NCBI RefSeq assembly: GCF_032116555.1
Contig: NZ_CP134949.1
Span: 806,001 to 870,000, forward strand
DNA length: 64,000 bases
From: Halobaculum sp. XH14
GTDB taxonomy: Archaea; Halobacteriota; Halobacteria; Halobacteriales; Haloferacaceae
Reading direction: 5' to 3'
The notes beneath the pieces were generated by a model that was not told where the DNA came from, did not search any database, and saw only the letters and a program-made list of their open reading frames with translations. A program made the translations under genes and the position numbers. Position 1 is the stretch's first letter. Each line of letters begins with the position of its first letter. Positions 42,330 through 48,086 of this stretch are shown here, piece by piece.

Positions 42330-42501
42330 CCTTTCTCTCGCCCGACACTCGAACCGCCTCACAAGCCTCATACGTCGTCTCACAGCATTCGTAGCAGGGG
42401 ACCGAGGGTTCCTTGCGTCCCGCAGGTTCCCCTCCTCGTGACTGCGGTTGCGGTGTGCTATCCGTATAGTTTTATGATGGTCCGACGATGTGTGTCAAAT
42501 A

Positions 42502-42798
42502 ATGGCAGTGCCCGAGTTTACGGTTCGAGGAAATAAAGTGCGAATAGAAGGAAATACGAACGAAAAAACCAATTGTGGTAAGATAGAAGTTTACAAAGAC
42601 CGGATGAAGATACAGCAAAAAGGGACAGTAATGTGTAAAGGCTGGATAACTGTCCAATTCGACAATATCGTTGACGTTCAAGTATCCTCATTAGGGAAAA
42701 TGCGATTCCAGACACGCCGTCAAGACGTTTCCGTCACTGGGCTTGGTGGACCGCCCGGTACGAAATTACTTGAACATATCCGCGACTATCTGCAATAA
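42502..42798 (+). CDS. Small element protein, PH-like beta fold (98 aa)
   Basis: A 98-aa protein read from the ATG at 42502; TTTTATGATGG about 28 bases upstream looks like its TATA box, so the message is likely leaderless. The sequence alternates short strands (EFTVRGNKVRIEGN; KIEVYKDRMKIQQKGTVM; WITVQFDNIVDVQVSS) and ends in a helix (GTKLLEHIRDYLQ), the pattern of a bacterial PH domain. Codons are AT-rich, and it is lysine-rich for a halophile. No partner or function is known. Confidence 0.7.
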   Translation: MAVPEFTVRGNKVRIEGNTNEKTNCGKIEVYKDRMKIQQKGTVMCKGWITVQFDNIVDVQVSSLGKMRFQTRRQDVSVTGLGGPPGTKLLEHIRDYLQ

Positions 42799-42809
42799 TA
42801 GAGACTGGG

Positions 42810-43061
42810 TTACTTGCCGTTACCGTGCATCCATTCCCGAATCTCGTCTTGAGCTTCGGAAACTTCTTTCTCTTTCTCTACCGAATTGTTTTCCGATAGG
42901 CTGGAAGATTGTTCGTTTTGCAAATATTCTCTTGCCAATGCCGCAATAACCGAATCAATATCGTTATGGTCCGAATTTCGCTTGATTTTATTAAGGAGAC
43001 TCTTGGTGCTTTCGGACAATTGTTCACTATTCCGTGGAGAAAGGGCGAAATCTTCACTCAT
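42810..43061 (-). CDS. Small element protein (83 aa), helical
   Basis: An 83-aa protein starting MSEDFALSPRNSEQLSESTK at the ATG at 43061, overlapping the stop of the gene before it by 8 nt. Two helical segments (SLLNKIKRNSDHNDIDSVIA; ALAREYLQNEQ) are followed by a serine/glutamate-rich tail. It is the last gene of a three-gene minus-strand operon that starts at an RHH-like protein. It may be a regulator or partner protein; no family recognised. Confidence 0.65.
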   Translation of the reverse strand: MSEDFALSPRNSEQLSESTKSLLNKIKRNSDHNDIDSVIAALAREYLQNEQSSSLSENNSVEKEKEVSEAQDEIREWMHGNGK

Positions 43062-43464
43062 CAACTACCGCCTCACAGAATACTTTGAGCATATGCCGAA
43101 CCTGTTGGGCAAGCTTGCCATTCCGGCGATAGGCATTCCGGGGACCTGTCGTCTCAATCCCGTGGTTGTCCATGAGTGCCATTTCTCGCGGAGTGACGGC
43201 AATCTCAAGCGGCAGATAGACCGACTCGGATACGTCCGTAGGCTCGGAGGCAGATACGTCGTATGGGGTTACGTCGCCCCGAATGACGGCACGACACCAA
43301 TCACCGAATGCCGAATTGTGGTGAAGGGTAGAAGCACTATCAGGCTCCGGTTCTCCCATGCTGGCGTAAGCTTCTCGAAGAATCTGTACCTCTCTATCGG
43401 GAATCTTACACGTAGTGGTCCGTGAATCCGACTCTCGCGGATTCGGGAAGGTCGCGCTACTCAT
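43054..43464 (-). CDS. Element protein of unknown function (136 aa)
   Basis: A 136-aa protein from the ATG at 43464 (MSSATFPNPRESDSRTTTCK). It looks mostly alpha-helical, with KIPDREVQILREAYASMGEP near the N-terminus and MALMDNHGIETTGPRNAYRR near the C-terminus, the latter resembling a small DNA-binding turn. No cysteine pair or catalytic motif. It overlaps the upstream 44-aa gene by 8 nt and the downstream gene by 8 nt, so all three are cotranslated. Confidence 0.65.
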   Translation of the reverse strand: MSSATFPNPRESDSRTTTCKIPDREVQILREAYASMGEPEPDSASTLHHNSAFGDWCRAVIRGDVTPYDVSASEPTDVSESVYLPLEIAVTPREMALMDNHGIETTGPRNAYRRNGKLAQQVRHMLKVFCEAVVDE

Positions 43465-43591
43465 GTCCCTCAAGGTAGTCTTCCGCAAGCAGTCGTACCA
43501 TGACACCGCGAGGAACCTGTCGGTTCTCTCCAAAGCGTACCTCTGTCGCTTCGGCAAGGGTGTCAAGCTCATCCTCAGTCAATCGTAGCAT
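43457..43591 (-). CDS. Small ribbon-helix-helix-like regulator (44 aa)
   Basis: Reads MLRLTEDELDTLAEATEVRF then GENRQVPRGVMVRLLAEDYL and ends EGHE. A short strand followed by two helices fits a minimal RHH/CopG-type DNA-binding protein. The ATG at 43591 is preferred over one at 43609 because TTTAAA (43613-43618) is centred 25 bases upstream of it, giving a leaderless message. It is the first gene of the minus-strand operon in the element and a candidate autoregulator. Confidence 0.6.
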   Translation of the reverse strand: MLRLTEDELDTLAEATEVRFGENRQVPRGVMVRLLAEDYLEGHE

Positions 43592-43612
43592 TGTGTGATT
43601 CGCAGTCATAGA

Positions 43613-43618
43613 TTTAAA
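43613..43618 (-). promoter_or_regulatory. TATA element TTTAAA of the small regulator operon
   Basis: TTTAAA in the context AGATTTAAACAAG. It is palindromic, so it could also drive plus-strand transcription towards 43640, where a GTG lies at the matching distance. Confidence 0.55.
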
Positions 43619-43699
43619 CAAGTGTCTTAAGAGTCAACTTGTGAGACTCGAAAAAGCAAGTTTGGACGGTGGCACTTACTTAAGCCACAGGTATCCACC

Positions 43700-43798
43700 A
43701 TGAGCATAGTGAAACCGAAAGCAGAAGCCCAGTACGTTGAACAGTACGGGAACTACCACTACAGTGGGCGAAAGGGCAGAAACCTTTCTACCCATTAG
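43700..43798 (+). CDS. Putative 32-aa basic peptide
   Basis: Reads MSIVKPKAEAQYVEQYGNYH and continues to a TAG at 43796-43798. It has a TACTTAAG TATA-like sequence roughly 22-25 bases upstream. It is basic and tyrosine-rich with no recognised domain, and is supported only by promoter spacing and codon openness. It may be a spurious ORF. Confidence 0.3.
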   Translation: MSIVKPKAEAQYVEQYGNYHYSGRKGRNLSTH

Positions 43799-44249
43799 CA
43801 CATACGTACTCCACGTACTTAAATCTTTCGGTTTTTTGATATATCATTTGCTATCAATCGCATATTGCCTGATGAGATTTGCCTATATTTTTGCGATTCG
43901 GCAGGCGAAGGCCCGAGACTGATAACATATAAACTATATAAAAAAACTGACCTATCAAATTATCAAACTCATATATTCAAACCGACATATTGGGGAAGAT
44001 TTCTATTCAATCAGACATATTAAAGAGATTGAAGTTTCGAAAGATTTAAGTGTCCAGAGCACGTACATATTATCAGGCAGTTTAGATATAACGACTGATA
44101 CATCTACGCGGAATTAGAGTAAGTAGAGCAGAGGGGAAAGCGGCACAAACCCCAACTACCCAAAGACATATATTAGTTGGGTCTACAGGCACTTAAAGCT
44201 TTCGGCTACTTCCCCTCTGCTTGCATCCGTTTTCTGCCTATGATTCAGT
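43799..44249 (+). other. AT-rich region with iteron-like repeats, candidate replication origin
   Basis: About 450 bp without a convincing gene and much more AT-rich than the rest of the window. TATTCAAACCGACATATT (43974-43991) and TATTCAATCAGACATATT (44004-44021) are 30 bp apart and match at 16 of 18 positions; further GACATAT or TACATATTA variants lie at about 44065 and 44165. It directly precedes the small membrane gene and the putative Rep gene, as plasmid origins often do. A complementary pair, CAGAGGGGAAGC... (about 44129) and GCTACTTCCCCTCTG (44205-44219), encloses the last part. The start region near 44220-44249 should hold the rep promoter. Confidence 0.5.
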
Positions 44250-44372
44250 ATGCAAGCAAACGAAACAAACCAAACTAACAGCAACGCGACAGAAACATCT
44301 CTCGAAGTATCGGGGACCGTGGTTTTCCAAGTCCTTTGGTTCACTCTCGTAGTGGCGGTGATTCTCCTATGA
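44250..44372 (+). CDS. Small element membrane protein (40 aa)
   Basis: Reads MQANETNQTNSNATETSLEV followed by SGTVVFQVLWFTLVVAVILL. The C-terminal half is one transmembrane helix. The 17-residue polar N-terminus contains three N-x-T sequons (N4, N7, N12), so the peptide could be N-glycosylated if that side faces out. Its stop overlaps the ATG of the putative Rep gene (ATGA), so the two are translated together. Too short for family assignment. Confidence 0.55.
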   Translation: MQANETNQTNSNATETSLEVSGTVVFQVLWFTLVVAVILL

Positions 44373-45400
44373 GTGCGACAGAGTGCCTTCGAGGGATGGC
44401 AGAGATACTTGATGAGACGGACGTGACGATAGAATGGCCTGTCACTGAATTACCCAATGCTAACTCCACACGCATTGATACATTCTTGACATGGCTTGAG
44501 GAACGTAGGGACAAGGCTCACCCGTATCCCCTTCAACACACATGGTCCCACCGAAACGCCCGCAAGCGATTTGCTCGCTCGAAGGATGTGGACCGCTACT
44601 ATTGGGACACCTACGACAAGTTCACGACAGTATTGCTCACTCGTACTGCCGACGAGAGTACCGCCGGACTGATTGAGCAATCGGAGTCATTCAACCCACG
44701 GGCATACAAGGCGAAACGTCGCAGAATGCTCAAGAGCCTGTCTGACGACTATGCAGGAGTCTCGTGCATCGCTCCAAAGTACAACCTACCCATGGCTAAC
44801 TCCACAGTCTTGAGCCATGTGCATGAAGCCTACTGGGTCCCCGGACACTACTCGGCAGAGGATTTTGAACCCCTCTTAGACAAGCACCGTGAGACGGTCC
44901 CCGGAGCGACGACGGCACACGTCTCAGTGCAACGGCACTCTGCCGACAGCTACCCATGCCTAACTCCACAGAGTGAGACGGACGCAATCCGTGGGGCGAC
45001 GACGGCACTCCCGTATGAGCTTGCGGAGAACCTACCACTGATGAACGTAGCGACGGACGCAAGCGACTTGCACGATAGTCGTGCGCTCGAATGGTGCGCC
45101 CGCCTCTCGGCAGGCTCAGACGGGGACCACTCCACCAAGGGTGTACGTCGATGGCAACCGTTCGGGCAATTCCGTGAGTGCGCGGATACGGTGAAGGATG
45201 GCCTACGCTACAAGGTGGAGAGAGACTATAGGAGAACCGTCAGAGACGAGAAACTGAATAACCCATGGCTAAGTCCACAGCCATTGGATGAATCGAAGGC
45301 TTCCCCTCGTACAATCTCGCAACCCGCCAGAGACGCACTGATTCAAGCGGTGGCTCAGTATGCCCGAATGCCCTCTCCCGACCCCATGGAGGTATTCTGA
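44369..45400 (+). CDS. Putative HUH-type rolling-circle replication initiator
   Basis: A 343-aa protein starting MSATECLRGMAEILDETDVT. Features in order: a strand FTTVLLTRTAD (85-95) like Rep motif I; a H150-V151-H152 HUH motif in VLSHVHEAYWVPGHYSAEDF; a candidate nucleophile Y216 in LPYELAENLPLMN; and a C-terminal WCARLSAGSDGDHSTKGVRR region with a G-V-R-R-W pattern seen in archaeal Reps. No helicase domain. The length fits haloarchaeal plasmid and provirus Reps. The gene itself holds four copies of a 19-bp repeat in two reading frames. Motif III lacks the usual lysine, so the call is tentative. Confidence 0.55.
   Translation: MSATECLRGMAEILDETDVTIEWPVTELPNANSTRIDTFLTWLEERRDKAHPYPLQHTWSHRNARKRFARSKDVDRYYWDTYDKFTTVLLTRTADESTAGLIEQSESFNPRAYKAKRRRMLKSLSDDYAGVSCIAPKYNLPMANSTVLSHVHEAYWVPGHYSAEDFEPLLDKHRETVPGATTAHVSVQRHSADSYPCLTPQSETDAIRGATTALPYELAENLPLMNVATDASDLHDSRALEWCARLSAGSDGDHSTKGVRRWQPFGQFRECADTVKDGLRYKVERDYRRTVRDEKLNNPWLSPQPLDESKASPRTISQPARDALIQAVAQYARMPSPDPMEVF
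44452..45279 (+). repeat. Four 19-bp repeats inside the rep-like gene
   Basis: Consensus ACCCATGGCTAACTCCACA at 44452-44470, 44788-44806, 44952-44970 and 45261-45279, each within two bases of the consensus. The first two are read in one frame (NANSTR, MANSTV) and the last two in another (CLTPQS, WLSPQP), so the DNA sequence, not the peptide, is conserved. Confidence 0.9.
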
Positions 45401-45475
45401 AACCCTCGTAATCAGGGGTTTGAGTGCGCTCCATAGACAGTCTCAACATTCACAATATTTCAGAAAATTTTAACA

Positions 45476-45805
45476 ATGAACTCGGAAATCGACCTAACAA
45501 TTCCAGAAACTCACGACAGAATCGTAGAAATCGTAACCGCCTCTCTCGAATCCGAGGGAATCGACTATGAAACCGAACGGTGGCTTGACGACAAGTCACG
45601 GGTTGATGTATTCTACGATGAGATAGTTCTTGAAATCAAGTCATCGGTAGGAGTAGTGAATCACGACAAGCTTGCCCGATACGAGGCACACCCGGAAGTG
45701 GCGGAAGTGGTGTTAGTCATGCCCGAACCCCATGCTTCGAGGGTCGAGACAGGGGACTATCGGACCCTCACGATTCCGCGAGAGAAATTCACCGTGACAT
45801 TCTGA
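45476..45805 (+). CDS. PD-(D/E)XK-like small protein (109 aa)
   Basis: A 109-aa protein with the arrangement RVDVFYDEIVLEIKSSVGVV: D44, then E53-x-K55 on adjacent strands. This is the metal-binding core of the PD-(D/E)XK nuclease fold. Flanking helices (THDRIVEIVTASLESEGIDY; NHDKLARYEAHPEV) fit a minimal version of that fold. It could be a nuclease, a resolvase-like protein or an inactive relative; substrate unknown. It follows the Rep-like gene by 75 bp in the integrated element and has the same AT-leaning codon use. Confidence 0.65.
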   Translation: MNSEIDLTIPETHDRIVEIVTASLESEGIDYETERWLDDKSRVDVFYDEIVLEIKSSVGVVNHDKLARYEAHPEVAEVVLVMPEPHASRVETGDYRTLTIPREKFTVTF

Positions 45806-45845
45806 AGGTGTTGTGGCTCTGTATGTGCAACAAATTTATTAGTTG

Positions 45846-45866
45846 ATACATACAAATAGTATGTAT
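45846..45866. promoter_or_regulatory. Inverted repeat covering the start codon
   Basis: ATACATAC-AAATA-GTATGTAT, a perfect 8-bp dyad whose right arm includes the first bases of the ATG at 45865. TTTATTAG at about 45835-45842 is the TATA box. A protein bound here would block initiation, so this is a likely operator. Confidence 0.6.
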
Positions 45867-46080
45867 GTCCAGTCCTCTCAAATACATCGCGGCGGCATGT
45901 GGGGTCATCGCAGTACTACTGGCTTACTCGTCTGCCATGACCATCATGCAAGGTAATCTTGAGCAGGGTTTGACTCCGTGGTGGATTGACTTCGCCACCG
46001 CCAACCCGATGCTTTTCGCCCTCGTTCTGGTTGGCGGCACTGCCCTGATTGGTGCCCCGTTCAGAGCAATATTCGGATAG
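45865..46080 (+). CDS. Small two-helix membrane protein of the element (71 aa)
   Basis: A 71-aa protein starting MSSPLKYIAAACGVIAVLLA with two transmembrane helices (IAAACGVIAVLLAYSSAMTI; MLFALVLVGGTALIGAPFRA) joined by an extracytoplasmic loop (QGNLEQGLTPWWIDFATANP). TATA spacing supports a leaderless mRNA from 45865. It lies near the right end of the element and is transcribed towards tfs. No family recognised. Confidence 0.7.
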   Translation: MSSPLKYIAAACGVIAVLLAYSSAMTIMQGNLEQGLTPWWIDFATANPMLFALVLVGGTALIGAPFRAIFG

Positions 46081-46268
46081 CAGATATTCTCGGTATCGTG
46101 GAAGTAGCGGCAATATTCTCTCCTACTATCGCAGATTAGGTAGTTTGAAGTGCCCGGCGACCGTGGTTTCATCTGGACGGATTACGATGCAATCGTTGCA
46201 AGGATTAAGGCTCACGCGAAAAACCTATTCTGCCACTAACGGCAGTTTTGGGCCTTCTATCGCTGGAT

Positions 46269-46320
46269 TTAGTTATACTCTCTCCAGCGGTTATGACAAT
46301 CTTTGCACTTGAAAAAGCGC
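46269..46320 (-). other. Right attachment site region within tfs
   Basis: The base composition of the tfs coding strand changes near 46305. Compared in register, this end and the left end at 40861-40911 agree at about 64 percent of 53 positions but share no long identical core. Either the donor carried a diverged tfs end or the core is very short. Confidence 0.55.
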
Positions 46321-46592
46321 GTCGGCGGTTCGTCCGCGGCGCCGGTCTGCTTGATGGTGTACCACGCGACGCCGTGCCCGCAGTCGTCGCAGGTCACGTC
46401 GTCGGAGGTTGGCTTCCCCTCGAAGTTCGCGCCCTCCTCCGTCTCGATGACGTCGTCGTCGCTCTGTTCCTCGGTGGAGACGAACCGGGCGGCGCGCTCC
46501 TCGTCGCGCGCCTCGCTGTGGCCACATGAGGTACAGACCATCCGGCCGTCCTCGCTCACCATCATCGAGCCGCACTCCTCGCAGAACTGCAT
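46269..46592 (-). CDS. tfs: Transcription elongation factor S (archaeal TFS), 3' end supplied by integrated element
   Basis: A 107-aa homologue of TFIIS and RPB9/RPC11 that stimulates RNA polymerase transcript cleavage. N-terminal zinc ribbon C4/C7/C20/C23 (FCEECGSMM; VCTSCGHSE) and C-terminal ribbon C68/C71/C96/C99. The catalytic acidic pair is D87-E88 in GAADEPPTR. The last roughly 14 codons (FKCKDCHNRWREYN) are AT-rich, unlike the rest of the gene, and appear to come from the element integrated at its 3' end. The probable original GC-rich end remains at 40861-40911. The protein stays intact, so function is probably retained. Confidence 0.92.
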   Translation of the reverse strand: MQFCEECGSMMVSEDGRMVCTSCGHSEARDEERAARFVSTEEQSDDDVIETEEGANFEGKPTSDDVTCDDCGHGVAWYTIKQTGAADEPPTRFFKCKDCHNRWREYN

Positions 46593-46623
46593 TACGCGAT
46601 AGTAGCCGCCCCGGTCGGATAAA

Positions 46624-47205
46624 TCAGCGGTTCCCGTCGCTGGGGGTCCCCTCCTCGGCCACCATCGGACAGCCGCGGACTCGGAACTGCGCCGAGTCCA
46701 CCGCCTCCACGATGTCGGTCCCCTCGTGCTCGCACGACACCGCCGGCGGCTCCGAGAGGTGGGGACAGCGCTGGCAGTACTCCCGCTTGTTCACGACGTG
46801 TTCGGGCCGGTCGTCCGACTCGTCGACGCGCTCCCCGTCGGCGGTTCGCTCCCCCCGGACGGGCTCCGCCTCGCCGCCCGCACCCACCGCCCGCTCGGCG
46901 TCGTCGTCCGCGAGCGACTCCCAGAGGTCCTCGCGCTCGACGGCCGAGACGTCCATCTCCTCGAACGGGTCGCCGTCGTCCGGTCCGTCCTGCTCCCGTC
47001 TGTCCCGCCGGGCCCGGCGCTCGCGCGTCTCCGCGGCCAGGCCGGCGAACGGGACGCCGTCCTCGACGGATGCGTCCCCACCGTCCGCGCCGTCGGCCGG
47101 CTCCGTCGATCCGTCAGCCGACTCCCCGAAGGGGTTTCGAACGGCCGGTCGCTCCCCGGTCCCGGACTCTCCTCGGTCGTCGTCCGACGAGTCGTCCTCA
47201 CCCAT
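46624..47205 (-). CDS. Haloarchaeal acidic protein with C-terminal cysteine motif (193 aa)
   Basis: A 193-aa protein starting MGEDDSSDDDRGESGTGERP. The first 130 residues are acidic and low-complexity. The C-terminal 55 residues are ordered and hold four cysteines (YCQRCPHLSEPPAVSCEHEG; FRVRGCPMVAEE), which could bind zinc or a cluster. The start overlaps the previous gene stop by 8 nt (47198-47205), so it is cotranslated with the coiled-coil/zinc-ribbon protein, and the RecA-like ATPase gene lies upstream on the same strand. Function unknown. Confidence 0.75.
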   Translation of the reverse strand: MGEDDSSDDDRGESGTGERPAVRNPFGESADGSTEPADGADGGDASVEDGVPFAGLAAETRERRARRDRREQDGPDDGDPFEEMDVSAVEREDLWESLADDDAERAVGAGGEAEPVRGERTADGERVDESDDRPEHVVNKREYCQRCPHLSEPPAVSCEHEGTDIVEAVDSAQFRVRGCPMVAEEGTPSDGNR

Positions 47206-48034
47206 CCTCGAAGATGTCCTCCGGGTCGAGTTCCTCGACGGTCTCGCCCTCCAGCGCGGGCCGGGTCCCGACCGGCAGCGTCGCGGAGCCGAAAAAGCCC
47301 GACGAGGGCTCGACCGACTCGAACGTGCCGCCGCAGTTCGGGCACTCCGGGGCCGACAACAGCCCGAGACGGACGGTCGACCCGCACGCCCCGCAGGTCG
47401 CCGTCTCGACGCCGATCCGGTTCGCCTCGTTCTGCAGTTCCGCCCCCGCGCGGGCACGAGCCTCGCGCGCCTCCAGTTTGCCGAGTCGGGTCCGGACGCC
47501 GGCGGCGACCGAGGCCAGCGTGTCCGCCTTCCCCTCCAGGTCATCGACCGTTTCGGTGAGGCACTCGAGCACCTCCTCGTAGTTTCCGAATCCCGCCTCG
47601 AACGTCGATTCGAGGGCCGCGAGGTCCGCCCGGAGTTCGTCCACCTCGTCGGCGAGCGTCGCGGCCGATTCGGCCGTCCGTTCGAGCTCGGGGTGGTCGT
47701 GATCCGCCTCGGCCTTCGCGTCGGTCTCGCGTTTCACCTGCACGACGCGGCTCCGCACGTCGTCGATCTTCTGGTCAAGGTCGTCCTCGACGGCACCGAC
47801 CCGCGCGTCGAGGTCCGCGACCGCGTCCGCCAGGCCGAGGTACCCCTCGCCGTCCCCGTTCGGGCTCGAGTCGCCGTCGAACGCGGGGAGGTCGCCGTCG
47901 TGGTCCGAGAGGAGCCGGTAGGCGGCGGTCGCCCGTTCCAGCACCTGCTCGGGGGACCTGTCGGTCTCGGCCGCGCGGGAGCGAACCCACTCGCGGAGCC
48001 CGTCCGGCAGTCCCTCGACCTGCTCTCCGGCCAT
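47198..48034 (-). CDS. Coiled-coil protein with C-terminal zinc ribbon (278 aa)
   Basis: The N-terminus (VEGLPDGLREWVRSRAAETD) reads like a short ribbon-helix-helix or helical module. Then a coiled coil spans about 70-205 (VADLDARVGAVEDDLDQKID; LADEVDELRADLAALESTFE). The C-terminal zinc ribbon uses CGACGSTVRLGLLSAPECPN, with paired CxxC knuckles, and the tail is acidic. It is followed by an overlapping acidic protein gene. The architecture suggests a structural or regulatory protein rather than an enzyme. No named family. Confidence 0.75.
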   Translation of the reverse strand: MAGEQVEGLPDGLREWVRSRAAETDRSPEQVLERATAAYRLLSDHDGDLPAFDGDSSPNGDGEGYLGLADAVADLDARVGAVEDDLDQKIDDVRSRVVQVKRETDAKAEADHDHPELERTAESAATLADEVDELRADLAALESTFEAGFGNYEEVLECLTETVDDLEGKADTLASVAAGVRTRLGKLEAREARARAGAELQNEANRIGVETATCGACGSTVRLGLLSAPECPNCGGTFESVEPSSGFFGSATLPVGTRPALEGETVEELDPEDIFEDG

Positions 48035-48086
48035 CTATCGAAGTCCAGCGGTGACCGACACTTAAGAATATGGTCGCGGTTCGCAG

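Larger units (their letters stand above)
40861..46305 (+). mobile_element. Integrated element (about 5.4 kb) in the 3' end of tfs
   Basis: A stretch of visibly lower GC and different codon use lies between two versions of the tfs 3' end. The left copy (40861-40911) encodes, on the minus strand, CKCKECGYRWREYN and a stop in GC-rich host-like codons. The right copy (46269-about 46305) encodes FKCKDCHNRWREYN with AT-rich codons and completes the host tfs. Cargo: tyrosine integrase, PH-like small protein, RHH-like operon, AT-rich iteron region, small membrane proteins, putative HUH Rep and a PD-(D/E)XK-like protein. No virion genes are recognised, so it looks like an integrated plasmid. The exact crossover is not resolved, because the two ends share only short identities. 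Confidence 0.8.

Noticed and set aside
43737-43922. 61-codon ORF in the AT-rich region of the element
   Set aside because: Starts inside another frame with no promoter spacing; its hydrophobic sequence results from T-rich DNA. Not distinguishable from chance.
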